Shown here: in pieces, positions 1 through 13,115 of the stretch | Numbering within the stretch: the stretch's first letter is position 1 | Layout of the letters: each line of letters opens with the position of its first letter | DNA from: Lagopus muta | Lineage: Eukaryota > Chordata > Aves > Galliformes > Phasianidae | Length of the DNA stretch: 64,000 bases | Assembly: GCF_023343835.1 (NCBI RefSeq) | Contig: NC_064439.1 | Location: 37,518,508 to 37,582,507, forward strand | Reading direction: 5' to 3' | The notes under the pieces: generated by a model | Told to the model about the DNA's origin: nothing | Database searches by the model: none | Seen by the model: only the letters and a program-made list of their open reading frames with translations | Position numbers and translations under genes: made by a program

Positions 1-759
1 CTTCTCTCTTACTTCACTGAAAACCATGGAACAGACATACCATAGGGTGACACTGAAGACCACAAAAGCTACAAAACACTCCACAACATCATACCAAAAT
101 CTTAAGGCCTTCATACAGGGAAAAAAAAGCAATCAACAAAACACAAAATCAATAGTAGACCATAGGAAGATGGTAGGCAAGATCAAGATTAGCAACTGCT
201 GAAACTTTGCTCTAAGTTTGCCAGTTTTATTGCTAGTTGCAATAGGAATAGTTAGATCATGCAAAATGCTTCTGCACTCTGCACCCTGAATGGTTTTGTG
301 CTGTGTGTTTGAATGCTAACTCACCCTTGTCATTTAAAATGATTCTTGAAGGACACAGCTCTCCTTTGGGCTCAATTTGCACATCTTCAGCCACTTCTAA
401 CCTGCTGTATTTTTAATAAATTTCAGGGCAATATCCAGATTATTGAACAAACTGGAAGTGTCAGTTGTCTGTAGATTTGTTTTTTTCCTGAAAACATTTT
501 GGTATTTTGTAATTATTTATTAGAATTGGCTTACAGATATTAGAGATTGACAAATTCCTTCCTGATGGAAACTTTACAATGTCACAAAAGGACAGCTTAA
601 GGTTACAGTTCCTGTTCTATTTATTTGTTTCTCACAGGTATACTTAGGTTAGCCTACTTCACCCACAGAATATCTGAGGTAGCAGTTCCATTGCTACAGG
701 CAACGAGAATCCTGAAATAACAAAACAGTGAAACAAAGTTTGACGTTTTCCTGGAAAAG
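1..759. other. non-coding, no recognised element
   Basis: AT-rich single-copy-looking DNA with scattered homopolymer runs. I see no open frame, repeat signature or RNA gene that I can support. Confidence 0.5.
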
Positions 760-1190
760 CTTGGACAGCCCATGGTTTGGACAGTTACACTCTTTACTGA
801 ATGAAAAACTGGCTGGGTGGCCAGGCTAAGAGCTTGGTGGTGAGCTGGTAACAAGTGGTGCTCCTCAGGGGTCAGTACTGGGGCCTGTCCTGTTCAGTGT
901 CTCTTTGGGTCATCTGGATGAGGGCTTGAGTTCACCCTCAGTAAGTCTGCGGAATACACCAAGTTGGCAGGAAGTGCTGATCTGCCTGGCAGTAGGAAGG
1001 CCCTACAGAGCAATCTGGACAGTGTGGATAGATGGGATGAAGTTCAACAAGTCCAAGTGTTGGGTCCCGCACTTTGGCTACAACAACTCCAGGTAATACT
1101 ACAGGCTTGGGACAGAGCAGCTGGAAGACTGTGTGGAAGAAACAAACCTGGGGGTGTTGGTCTCTCAGTGAAGACTGAGTGAGAAAACGT
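760..1190 (+). mobile_element. CR1 LINE fragment, reverse-transcriptase region
   Basis: This is a degraded internal piece of a CR1 non-LTR retrotransposon. Around 859-904 the plus strand reads GAPQGSVLGPVLFS, the conserved Q-G-S-V-L-G-P block of CR1 reverse transcriptase, followed by a damaged 'DDLDEG' stretch and a region matching the 'ADDTKLGG' catalytic neighbourhood. The YADD/FADD-type catalytic site is lost: the equivalent position reads SAEYTKLAG. The frame then continues through the familiar 'STVRSTNPST...'-like downstream part only after stops and shifts, so the copy is dead. There is no 3' tail here, so it is truncated at both ends. Small frames across it on both strands are shadows of this relic. 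Confidence 0.85.
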
Positions 1191-3898
1191 TTTCTAATAT
1201 TGGTGAAGGAATATGTGGTCTTCAAAGTATATCTGATAGTGATAATGCAGCATGAAGCTCCTCCTGATTCAAAATCATTGCAATTTTCTCATCTAATGTG
1301 TATACAGATTGCTTATAAGGCACCTGTGAAATGCATTTTCTTGACAGCAGGTTGGTCTGCAGTGCATTAAAGGGTGCACACAAATGATTCCTTAGCAAGC
1401 AATACCTTGTATGTGCTCTGCTTCAGCAGTAGTATGTCAGGAAGTTGATAGTAACAATCATCTCAGAGCATTGTAGTGATAAAAGCTCTTGTATGTGTCC
1501 AACACTGCTGATGTGGTTCAGTCCTGAATGACAGCATTGGCTTTCCGGACAGTGCCGTTCTGCTTGTGCATGAGGTCTTCATTCAAAAGTACTTCAGCTG
1601 CAGACTAATCTGAATTTCACCACTGGCAATAGAACACAATAGAACAGTGGCTTCTTACGAACTATTGTGTGGTGTCTTGTGATGTGTTTATTTTCTTAAG
1701 ACACAGAGTCTTCCACTATCAAAACTGTGCACATAAATATGAACAAGAAAAAAATAGGCAGGGAAGGATCTACCTTTTGCGATTGTACTGCTAGTTAGAG
1801 CCCTTAATGATTTACATCTATGGGCTTGTATCTTCATTATCCTCCTTTAATGAAAAACTGCCAGAAGCAAAATTAACAACATTAAACAAAAGGTCATTGT
1901 CAAGTTAGCTTCAAATCTAGACATGAACAGTGGCTATGTCTCCCCACCAATTAGAAATACCTTGGTTTCTTTTCCATTAGTACAACTCTCTGCAGATGGC
2001 TTTGTCCTCTGAAATACTGTTGGAAAGAACAGCAAATAGGCTGTGATGTCTCCTTCTGGCAGGGGCCAGGAGCACAATGGCAGGTAGGATAAGCTGAGCA
2101 CCTGTATGATTCCAGATGAAAATCTGTTCTGAGGTTGTCTCATTAGAAGCAAATGGGGAACAAGGGAACACGTTGTTTGATGTCCTGCTGCATTAAGCTT
2201 TTTCTAAACCTGAAAAATAGAAGTTCTTATGCTTCTCCTGTGGCTAAGCCTGGCACCCATCTATTATCTTGGCCCAAGCCCAAGGCAGTGTTTATTAAAT
2301 CATAACTGCAACAATGATTCTCTCCTGTAAACATGTAGAAAATTAGAATATGTTTTCTTTTCAGTAGGGTAAGCTGCAGTGAAATGAGGGTTGATACAGT
2401 AGGATTGAGGAGCAAAGCAGTACATTACTCCTCTCTGATGCTGAACTGTCCAAATAATCAGCATCTTGTGTAAGCAAAGTTGAAAGGAAAGCATGGCACA
2501 ATCACCGTCCATCACTGCAGCTCAAGTGAGGAGCTGTCAGCTCTGGTGTGGGGATGAGAAAATGAGAATGAACTCTTCTCCCCTGCTGCTGTAATAGCTA
2601 CTCATATATTAATGTCATGTGCACAGATGCAGTGTTTGTAGGAGGTTGGTATCTACCCGCTTGCTGGTACTTCAGCACAGGTACTGGTGCTTTTTATGGT
2701 GGGAGATGAGAGCAGGAGGGCAGATGGCTTGACTTCTCAATTTTCGATAGATACTTCTAGATTCCCATCCTGAGAACTGTGTGTGCCTGAAGTTACTTGA
2801 ATGCGGGTTTGTTTATTTGGTACCCTCCCTGTGCTGTCTAGTTCACATGGATGGTCTAGGAATGATATGGCTCTCTAGAACACTTGCTTTGTGTATAGCC
2901 TTGGACTCCTTTGGGTGCAGTAAAGATAATGCTATTTTTTAATCTTTCTCTCATCCATAGGTGTAGTGTGTATAGATTGTGTTTGTAAAATCATTTTTCC
3001 CTCCCTTTTTTTTCCCCCAGGGCTTACTGTCATTGTTAGATATGCATAAAAAAATTATAATAGTGAAAAAATAATGATGAAATCCCTAAGTGAAATTTAT
3101 AAAAATGGTACTTGGTCACTGTTCAGTATTCATGTAAAAACAGATCCTGAGTGTGACAACGTTGTGAGGCATAGTGCAAATCAGGTCTTTACAGTTCCAA
3201 TCAATAAGAAACAAATTGCAGAGCTGGCTATCTGTGAGAAGAAAAGAAAGCAGAAGTAAAAGGAAGGAAACAGCCCTCCCTACAATTTTTGCTGAAGAAC
3301 TGTGACACCGCTATTAATTGGCTTGCCTGGTGTCCTGCAGGGTTTGTGTGACTGATCAAAGAACAGAAATCAAGGTCTCTGGAGCCCTACTCCTCTGCTC
3401 AACCACAAGATAATCCTTCATTTCAAATGCCTGCCAATCTGCTCTCCTGGTGAGAATGCTGGCTGTAGTGCTGTCACTGCAGTGTGAAAACAGGGCTGCT
3501 CAGCGTCCATCAAAAGCTGATGAACAAATGAATCTCTCTCTGCCTCAGCCTCAGGACTTTGGGTGCTGGTTCTCTTAATATTCATAACAAAATTGAAAAG
3601 GACAAATTCTGTGAAACTAAATGACAAAACAGTCCTTCCTTGCAAAAATGGACAATCCAGAGAAAGCAAATACCCCGTGTCCAACAGGGCAGTCCACATT
3701 TTATTACTTTTTCAGATGTAATTTCATTTTCAACAGAGACTGTAGACTTGATTTGTTTGGTTTTTTTTTTTTTTGTTTTTTTTTTGTTTTTTTTCGCTAA
3801 ACACAAAATGACACATCTCAAGATTGTTCTTTGTGCCAAAAGGACTTGCTGTAAGGATGGGCTCTTGGTTCTGTCATCTAACACTTCCTTCTAGTCCA
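1191..3898. other. non-coding, no recognised element
   Basis: AT-rich sequence with short T runs near 3008-3015 and 3760-3793. Frames here are short, overlap one another on opposite strands and lack any domain I recognise. No RNA gene or repeat family could be supported. Confidence 0.45.
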
Positions 3899-4560
3899 TA
3901 GGTGTCCACTTTTTGTATGCCTGGTCTCCACTGAATGAAAAGAATTGTCTTGGGCCACACGTAAAATATATAATATAGTTCATGTGTATAAACAACAAAA
4001 CCTATTTTGTTGTCTGATACATTTTTTAATTAAAACAAAAAAAAGAGAGAACAAAAGCATAAAACTATCGGAATATTTGACCTTATTTCTGTGAAACTAA
4101 TACATCAGTCTGATTCAATGGCAGTGGCTGCAATTCTCAGTGAGCTCTCAAGGTGTTTGTAAGAGATTTTTGAAGAAATGTTACTCTTCCTGTGCTTCAT
4201 CCTTGAAAACACTTGTTCACAAATGTATGTACTGCCAGAAAGTGATGATGTGGTTAAGACATGATTGTGAAGCAAAGGATATTTCTCTCTGGTTAGACAG
4301 GACTTATCAAAGATTGGTAGAGAGACACGATCAAGTTTTTGATTTAAGTATCTGATTGAAAGTCTGTATATGCCACTTGAAAAAATGCACTCATGGTCAG
4401 TGGATGGAACTGAATTACAATTCAGGAGAGCCACAACACAGCTTCCCAGGGCTCTGATATGGCTCTGGGGCCCCTCTGTTCTCCCTGCTAGGTACTGGGA
4501 CAAGAGGCAATGGCCAACTGTCCATGGTGCCAGCTCCTGTGATGAGGGCACACTGTCTGC
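3899..4560 (-). mobile_element. hAT (Charlie-like) DNA transposon, 3' part with transposase C-terminus
   Basis: On the minus strand a 148-codon frame (4551-4105) ends in the C-terminal dimerisation region of hAT transposases. Residues about 88-148 contain LTREKYPLLHNHVL, then GSTYICEQVFSRMK and LESSLRIAATAI, the typical order 'S-x-x-x-G-S-T-Y-x-C-E-Q-x-F-S-x-M-K ... H-L-E-x-x-L-R-I-A'. One extra base after 4108 breaks the frame: in the next frame the sequence continues as DVLVSQK and then stops, which is the usual end of such proteins. Beyond it, 3899-3970 contains 'TGTCTTGGGCCACACGTAAA', resembling the terminal region of Charlie-type elements, so the 3' end of the element is probably near 3899. 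The N-terminal half of the frame (residues 1-80) does not match a transposase and may be readthrough of adjacent DNA. Related to the fragment at 46.8-47.5 kb, but they cover different parts of the protein. Confidence 0.75.
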
Positions 4561-6149
4561 AGGGCAAAACTGCTCCTTTAATGATTACCTGGAAGTAATG
4601 TCCCTACTCGTAACGTGAGCATCAGTACTGTGCAGAAGGGGGAAGGAGTGATTTAGAAAATCAAGTGCAGAATTTAAACATTATTTCAATGAACAGTGTT
4701 GGAGTTTTTCCTTTAAAAATGTGACTTAAGCTCTGCAGCTTTGAAAATCTGGTTTTAAATCCCATATCCTTACAGGCTTTTAGGCAGCCAATTCCCAAGG
4801 GTATAAATGGCTTCAAAAAATATATTGTATACATCTAGGACACACAAGAATTTTTTCTTAAAGGACTCATATAAAGGAGCATTGCTGCTGTGAATTACAA
4901 AGCTTCTGCATGGCAATTCCAGTGAAATCATCTCTCTGATAGAAAAAAATATATATTTTCTATTTTTAAAAAAGCCACAATGTTTTACAAATGTATCACA
5001 AAATTTATTTATTTATTTGTGTTTCTATATTGCACAAACTGAAAAGCAAATCTCTTGTTCTCTGCCTACAGTGTTCATCTGATTGCACAAATAATATTTG
5101 TAGGATGCTGTTCCCAAATTACTGGCTTTGATCTGGTCACCCAATTAGGATATATTTGGCTAGCTTACCTGAAATTTGAATTCTGGAGTCACTGCAGAAA
5201 TCTACATGCTTTTCCTTCTCTGAGCACTACTCATTAATAGGTGGCTTAGAACTGCAAACTGAAATTTTGTTTTCACTGACCGGAGTTGATTTTGGATTTT
5301 TTTTTTTCTTAATAAATCTCTTCCTCTGAGTATTAAATAGCATATTGTGTCAAAAAGAAGGAATAAGAATTGATTTACAGCAGCTTGGTTTATCTCGGAG
5401 CTGGCTTTCAAGGGTGGGTTATGGTAGTTTCAGATCCAGCCAATGCCATTGTATATTCTCAGGGTCTTACCAGGCTACCTTCTCATCCAACTTAATCACG
5501 GATGTCATACATAGGTGTTTAATTCAGATTGATATAAGATTTGCTTTCAAATAACTTCACCTGTTTATTCACTTATTACCTGAACCACCCAGTCTCTTAA
5601 GAAACACAACACACATGGAAGACGTAAAAAAATAGTGCTCTGCCTTTATCATATGTCAAAAGATTATACGGCTTCTTGGATAAATTGAAACAAAGAAGTC
5701 TAGTCACTTACTCTTTCACCCCCTACCAAGCGCAAATTCATGCTAGAATTTCAGAATGCACAGTGCATTTTATTAATGAATGTTGCCATTTTGAGATTTC
5801 ATTGATAGTGAGCCTGTTCAGATCATGCTGGTATTTCACTTCTTGCTGTAATTGCACTCTTACATTGTTTCCCTAGAGAATGCCAAGTCTCAGCTTGCAG
5901 TAATTGCTCTTTTTTTGCCATCATATACTTGTCATCATATACTCATATACAACACCTATAGGCACAGACCTACACTTGATCTGAAAACTTCCTGATTTCC
6001 TGATTTCTTCATTTTTATTTGTCATGTTCCTACATAAAAACAAAATGAACAACCTTGCAGAGAGACTTGTGGCTCAATAAAATACACTGGTGAGTGTTAT
6101 CTAGGCTTAAGAAGCATATCAGATCTATTTACGCGTTCTCCCTTCTCAC
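4561..6149. other. non-coding, no recognised element
   Basis: AT-rich DNA with poly-A/T patches (for example 4945-4975 and 5299-5309). Nothing with coding or repeat-family support. Confidence 0.45.
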
Positions 6150-6690
6150 CTTCTGAAAGACTACATTATTCCCAGTGAAAGGCTCCAGTGATGGAGATCT
6201 GTCATATCTATTGCTATGCCTCATTATTCTTAGTGACATAAAATATTTCCTAATTTTGCCTCTGAATCTGTCACAATTTAGTGCTTATATGTCTTATCTA
6301 CACAGACAATAACAAGTTGCTCCTTTCCCCTTTGCAATTTCCTTATGTATATTTTAAGGCTTCCTTTGGACTATCTACAGATTAGCTCAGTCACTGTTCA
6401 CTGGTGATCTTCCCTAGTTTCTGATATTCTGGTGTGCATTTCCATACTCTCCAGCTGTTCTAGATCATTCTTGAACTGTTCTGTCCTAAAGTGGACATAC
6501 TACTCCAGCTGAGAGGTTTACCAGTAGAATGTCTTTCAGTATTTACTCCCTTTTTCTTTTTTGGTAGCATAGGGTGATGTTTTCCCTTCCCAATAGCACC
6601 GACTCAGAGCTTGCTGTCCATCTTGGTGTATAATTTTTTTCCTAACTGACTGGGTCTATCTGAATACTGGAATATCTGAACACAGGGAAT
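6150..6690 (-). mobile_element. old CR1/L3-type LINE fragment, 3' region
   Basis: Read on the plus strand this is the reverse complement of the CR1 3' region. It keeps the characteristic order 'AAATATTTCCTAA', then 'GTTGCTCCTTTCC', then 'CTAAAGTGGACATACTACTCCAGCTGAG' (the antisense of the usual '...ACTGGACACAATACTCCAG' block), then 'TTGCTGTCCATCTTGGTGT'. Divergence is high and there are many indels, so this is a much older insertion than the CR1 tails with intact ATTCTGTG repeats elsewhere in the window. Boundaries are approximate. Subfamily cannot be assigned by eye. Confidence 0.6.
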
Positions 6691-9600
6691 ACATCCCTGT
6701 GGACAACCATCATATTTTTCCCAGAAACCTTCAATTTAACAAGAATGCTTTGTATTCTAATACCATCCAACCACCACTTCTGCTACCAGTAGAAGTGCCC
6801 CAGTGTGCATCTCCAGAGTCTCTGCAGGTCAGAGGGCACTGGACCACAGTGGGAGGAGGTTTCAATTCAGAGATGTTCCCAAGGTGCTGCCATCCATACT
6901 TCATGGCAAAGATAGCACAGAGATTACAAGATTTTGTGCTGAAGGGCACTTGCAGGACACTGAAAGCAACAGTGAGGATTTGAGCTTATAGTAACTCTAT
7001 GTCATGCTGTGCAGACATACCCTCAATTTCTGGGCTCGAGGATGAACACAGGCCCTTTTTCACCAAGCTGTAACATCCTTGTTAGGCACAATTTTCCCTT
7101 AGAAAATCCCTAGAGAAATGTCACTAACTCAGCAGTGCTATTAGCTTTTCCCAAGAGATTCCTCTATTCTTTACAGCTTAAATTCCGGCAGTCAGATTTA
7201 GCAGCAGAATGGTGCCTGGGGAAGGCTGCCACACTCACATCTCTGTCACAGGACATGGATCCCAGGCTGCATCAGCTACTGATAGCTGCAGCATGCTTCT
7301 CCCTTTTCTCTGCCTCCTTGCCACCTTTCTCCCCTTCCCTTTCTCTTTCCACACATTGCTCTCCTGTTGGTTTGTTGTTGTTTCCCAGTAGGTTCACTTC
7401 CAGTTAAGTCTTGGTGAGAAAAAGGCTGAATGCTGAGAAACTGCAGCAGTTCTAGGTAATTTTGCCTTCCTTTCTTCCCACCTGCCCAGCAGAGTGCTTA
7501 GGTTATTGTTCTTTGTATCAGTTCTGTCATCTCATTACAGACAAAATTACAAGTAAAGAATAGGTAGAGATTTACAGATGATCAGAACCTTTTCATAAAC
7601 ATTTCACAGCTCCCTCCCTCCCTGTCCTAACCCAGTGTGAAAGGGACCTAAGTTTCTAAGCTACTCACCAAAATATATTTTTTTTCTTTTTGCATTTATA
7701 GCAGAGAGGATTTGGGGACAGTGAATGCTCCCACGACTGTGCAAATAACACCCAATATTCAAGTTTGCCAGGATGGAGTATATCACAGCTTTGAAGTTGC
7801 TTGATGGGTTGGATTGTAAGTTAATACTTTTACATGCGTATTTATTGCCTAGAAGCCTACGTTGTCACTATACTGGGGAATCTGGAAGAAAAACACTACA
7901 ATGGTACAATCTCAGCATATCCCTATGGCAACCCTTATATGTTGTTAGTTTAGAGTTAGTAGGTTAGATGTGTTTCTCAGAAGAAACACCAGAAGCAATC
8001 AGTAGGGTTTGGACCCAGCAGAGGTTCTACTCTTTTATGGATATTTGTCTTATTTATGCCCTAGCTAACACTAGGAAGGTTTTTATGTAAACGCCATTCA
8101 AGGCTGGTTTGAACTTCATTCATTATTTTCATCTTGTTTCTCTGGAAATACATCAGCAAAGGTCTACCCCATGTCCTGTCTGTGTCTGGATTTGTCAGCC
8201 ATGGGGCTTTAGGTATTGTGTCTCCTTAAATCCCCACATCTTTTAACATTTCTTAAGATTATTTGCAGTGGAAGTTGTGATGGAGTGCTACTTCCTATCG
8301 TTAGTACAGTATGTAGTTTTTGTAGTTTGATTTCTTTCCTAAAATCCCTTATTAAAACAGGACCTCACTCCTCTGCACCCAAAAGCTTCTGCCAGCAGGT
8401 GGATCAGAAATGATGACTAGAAATGACTGCTGAAAACAGACATTTCTTACCAGCATTGCACAAAGTCGATGAGTTCTGTTAAATGCCCCGGCTTTGAAAA
8501 GAATAGCAGGAAAGCATGGGGTGCCAAAATAAATTATACATTACAACTGCACCCTTTATATTCTCCTGCTGTCCTACCATCACAGCAGCAGCACTGCCTG
8601 TGGTGGAGTGTTTTGAAACAGAAAAGTGCGAGTCCAGTGCTGCTTTCCTGCAGGTCTTAAAGAAATTAGAATCATCCTCGGGAGATGGCCACAAGGCATA
8701 CTTCACAAGGAGTGAAGCACAGGACAGGTTGAAATGGGAACTGTGTATGAGATTGATTTCTGTTGGGTTATTTGGTCTGATTGAAACTGGCATTTCTGTC
8801 AAAGAGAAATCTAAAGGGCTGTTAGCAGCACCTGGAGTTCTCTTGCCAGGTACTTAAAAATCTAGGCAAGAAACACATAACAGCAGGACCAAAGGAACAC
8901 TTTTACATAAATAAATCTGGTCCAGTGAATTCAAATAGAATTCCTGAGGAAAAAAAAAAGTGCAATAGCCTGTCAGAATCAAAGCACCATAACTACCACA
9001 GTGAGATAAAACAAGATGACAAAGTCACAGGGCACAACAGACATAGGCTGAGTCTTTGTACTTTGAATAAACTTTGTACTTTGAAACTCTCAGCCTTTTT
9101 CTTATTTCCTGGAGTTCTCAGTTTTACACTGAAATCTCATAATGCGGTCTCCAAGCCTTTGGTTACACTTGCATACCTGCTTATAGGGAACAGCTGTACA
9201 CATGGGGTTTTGAGTTAATCAGATGGAGCAGTTAAGTAGACTTCTATACCATGTTAGGAGGTGTCATGAAATGACTGCTCCTCTGCCCTCTTGACAGCTA
9301 CTGAGCTGCAGATCTGAGGGGAATTCCCTGAGACTGATAGTGAAGGTGGCTGTTTGGGAATTGTTCTCCAGAATGGTTGTATGAGGAGAAAGACAGAAAA
9401 GATGTAGAAAACAAAACAGCAAGAATCTGCCAGAGGAAATGGAAGTAGCAATATTTAGCACAAACCCCTTTGGGAAGGCAGACTTAGGGATCTCTGAGCC
9501 AGAGACTGATGCTACTTTGATTCTGCTGCTTTTGTGGCGATAAGACTGCCTGTGCAGACTTTGTAAACAGCTAGGAGGGCACCAAAGAAAGTACTTGACT

Positions 9601-12600
9601 TGTCTGTTCCTCTTTGTCATAAAAACAGGAGAGCTAGATCCAAAATACTGTCTATGCCTTCAAAGGGCAAATGATGGCAAAATACATGTGTAATTATATT
9701 CTTCACTTCGTGCTTTGCTATTACCAGAGAGTATATGACTATTTTTCCCTCCTGCCAAGACCTTTCAGAGATGAAGATAAAGGCTGTGTACCAAAACACC
9801 CATATTAAATAGCCTTCTCGTCAGATTCTTGGCATTTATGACAGGAATGGAAAAGCTCAACAACAGCAACACTGCTAAAGAATAAAACATCCTTGTATAA
9901 TCATAAAAGGCTTATTGTTTTCATAGGAGTTAATTTACATACTATTTTCCAATTTAACATTTTTCAAACCTTTAGCTCTTCTTATTTAGTAGGTGCTGTA
10001 CAAATATAATCGAAATCATAATAATTAAATAAATAGCAATTAGTGTTTTCATTTTAGTGACTGCATGGAGATGGGAACAGTTTCTATCTTACTGTCATGG
10101 ACTAGGCCAGCTGCTCAGCAAAGTTCAGGTTTGGCTGGTCAAAGGCTAGGTTATGAAATGGGCAGAACAACTCCATCTCAGTCTTCTTAAATAGTGATAC
10201 TGGAGGAGAAAAAAACCCATATCTTTGTTCTCAAAGTGGGAAGAGCAGAAATGAGTTAAACCTCAGTGCCACTTTCTATCCTTTGTTCTTCAAGTACCTG
10301 TTTTGCTCTGGATTAATGAAGCACAGCACAGTGATGATTTATGTAGGATAGGAATGAGTGGAAAAGAAACTGCCATATTCCTACTTAACAGGGCCTTTCA
10401 GAAGCTTTTCTATGTTAGTGTTGTTTGGATATGCTGTCATGGTCCTGAACCCTGCCTGGTTCATGAGGCTATCCCTAAGTGAATTGACTGATGTTATAAA
10501 TTTTGCAGCAAAGGGATGTTTAGGGCAGAAGGGGACACCTGGGGCCTCCTAGATTAAATACTGGATGTTAACTTATTAGAAGTATATTTTCTCACAGAAA
10601 TATGGGTCTGCCTTTCTCGTGCAACGAGATCTGACTCTTTCACAGAGAATACTGAATGCTCCCAAGAAATGAAGATTTTTGGTCAGCCAAAGAAAAACAG
10701 TGCAACAAATGTATGTCTGAACGGGCTTCTACATCAGGGTTTCACGTGAAATAAATCCATCCTTTTACTTTTGAATCTTTACCAGAGAGCACATCTGATA
10801 GAAGGGGAAGAGACAGCAGTGACTGCAGGAGTCACTTGGGAAGTTTGGCTGCTCCTTGTCCTATAGGCTTCTACCCAGCAGCTCCTTTTTTTTTTAGAAA
10901 AAAAGACCAAACAGCCCTAGTTGTGTTGAAACAAAGATTTTTCCTTATTCTGTGCAGGTGGGCCAATGTGCCGGAAGGTACACAACGTGCCTGGGAGTCA
11001 CAGCAAGACCAAGCTGTGAGGAAGATCCCATGGCAACACAGGGCCAGGTGAGGGGTAAGCTAGGAAAAAGCAAGAAGGCTTGTAATGGTAATTTTCTTGA
11101 CCTACTTTATTCATCCATTTTGCACTTTGCAAGCAGGGCTCCTAGCAACAGTGCTGCAGATGCCTCCTGATGCATCGTGGTGGAGACAGCATTAGATGGT
11201 TTTGTGCTGCTGTTCCTCACCCTAAGCAAAGCAACTTGGCAGCTGTTTAACTGGGCTGTTGCCAGAAAGCCTTCGTCTGTCATCCATGCACTCTCAGTCA
11301 TTCATGAATTCTGTACAGAAGTGTGTAGTAGAACTGTTACTTCAGAGTGTTTACAGTAACCATGTTTGTGATGAAAAATTAAATAAAATAATATGCCCCA
11401 TGATAAAATAAGTAAGGGAAAGAATGCCATATGCTACTTGAGCTGATGTGAGAGTTGTTCTTTGCTTCTAAGCTCATGATCCTGCACTTAGGTGCAGATA
11501 ATGAGTCAGAGCTGAATGCTTCACATAGGCATAAATTTTCCATAATATGACACACCACTGGGTGGTTTTAACAAGGTAAACACACAGAGGAATACATCAG
11601 TATTCTTGGGGGAGTAAAGTGTATCACGTATTTGAGAGTATCTTGTACTAGTGGCACTTGTCTAGCAAAAAAATATATAATCCATAAATGCCACTTGGAT
11701 TTCTTTCATTCAGATGTTTGCTTTATAGTTCCATTTTATTTTTCCAGGAACTCCAAGAGAAAATAAAATGTCACTAAACATTTTATCTCTAAGTTCCTGT
11801 TGGCCATCATGTTATTGGTATAACCAAACTGATGTCTGTGTTGTATTGGCCATGTGAAATGAATTAGTGGCTTCAGTTCAGCCTGTAATAGACTAGAGTG
11901 ATGTTGAGGGCACAGTCACCCTCTTCATCCTTAAAGGCAGCCCTCATTATTTGACAAAATCTCAAAACCCTGGTAATTCAGCTGCAGAAAAAACTATGAC
12001 TCCTGTCTGCTCTTCCATTTTTCTTTGGCCTTTCCCAAAGAATATGCAGGTACATCTCCTTCTTCTAGCCAGAGACCCAAAGCAGAAGTTATACCTGTTG
12101 TTCATCCTGTGGTCTCCGATGGGTTTCTGAAGCAGGAGATGCCCTGAGGGATGTTATTTCTTTAAAGAACTGATCCCAGACCTTTGTTCTATTTATAAAC
12201 CTCAAAACTGTCCCTTAAATTGAGATTTCTGTTAAACTGTACCTCAAAAGCCACTAATCTAATGGCTTTTTAGTACACAAATATATTCTGCATTTCAGTT
12301 CTACGCTCTGTAACTGTTACTGGTCCCAGTGGTGGTCTCAGAAAGAGGAGACTTGGAGACCCGCTTGTTCTACCTGATGTATGCGAGGGCTGCTCCAAAA
12401 GAAATATCTCCTATATTATGTTGGTCCACAAAGTTGGAGTCAGATGTTTGTGATATGGATGCAAGTATTAAAACTTCCTTTCTCCCTCCTACTCCTTTTT
12501 TTTTTTTTTTTAACAAGAAATAGAGCTAAAACGTATTTATAGTTCACATTTGTTTGTTCTTGAGAAGTGATTGATTGTTCATTTGTATGGATCCAAGTCA

Positions 12601-12689
12601 GATGCCAGGAGCACTGGACTTGAAGTCTTGTATTGTTCCGTATAGAAGCCACAGGTGTCTCAGCTACCAGCTGGGAAAAGGATCTGGAC
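6691..12689. other. non-coding, no recognised element
   Basis: Six kilobases of AT-rich sequence. Frames such as 8516-8857 (+) and 9264-9620 (-) were read and show no domain, and they overlap frames on the other strand. A pyrimidine-rich patch lies at 7296-7350. No repeat family could be named with confidence. Confidence 0.4.
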
Positions 12690-12694
12690 ATGTG

Positions 12695-13110
12695 TGTTGT
12701 GGTTTAGTCCCAGCAGCAGCTTAGCACCATGCAACCATTTGCTCACTCTCCCCAGGTGGTAAGTGGAAGAGAATTGGAAAATACAAGAGGTCGTGGGCTG
12801 TTTACTAGGTAAAGAAAAGGCCATACACACAAGCAAAACAAAACAACGAAATAAATTTGCTACAGACCATTGGCAGACAGGAGTTCAGCTACTTCCAGGA
12901 AAGCAGGGCTCCTCACATGTAATGGTTACTTGGGAAGACAGACACCACCATTCTGAACATCCCTTCTTCCTGTTTCTTTAGTCCTGGCTGTGTCCCCTCC
13001 CAACTAAACATCCCTCTGTTACCATGACTGTTTTCATCAAAAATCCAAAACATGGCATCAAGTGAGCCTCTTTGATGAAAATGAACTTTATCCCAGCCAA
13101 AACCATGATA
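12695..13110 (-). mobile_element. solo LTR of an avian endogenous retrovirus
   Basis: A 416-bp element bounded by perfect 5-bp direct repeats ATGTG (12690-12694 and 13111-13115). On the plus strand it starts 'TGTTGTGGTTTAGTCCCAGC' and ends 'TATCCCAGCCAAAACCATGATA'. These are the reverse complements of the ends of a widespread bird ERV LTR that begins 'TGTCCTGGTTTCGGCTGGGATA' and ends in '...AACCACAACA', hence the minus orientation. The first dinucleotide pair has decayed: the expected terminal CA reads TA on the plus strand. No internal retroviral genes flank it, so it is a solo LTR left by recombination. Exact ERV class (ERVL- or ERVK-like) is not settled here; a 5-bp duplication is compatible with ERVL. 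Confidence 0.82.
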
Positions 13111-13115
13111 ATGTG

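Noticed and set aside
8516..8857. 113-codon plus-strand frame
   Set aside because: No recognised motif and a near-complete minus-strand frame (8479-8802) on the same DNA, so it is probably random.
9264..9620. 118-codon minus-strand frame
   Set aside because: Composition and lack of motif suggest chance; no supporting gene context.
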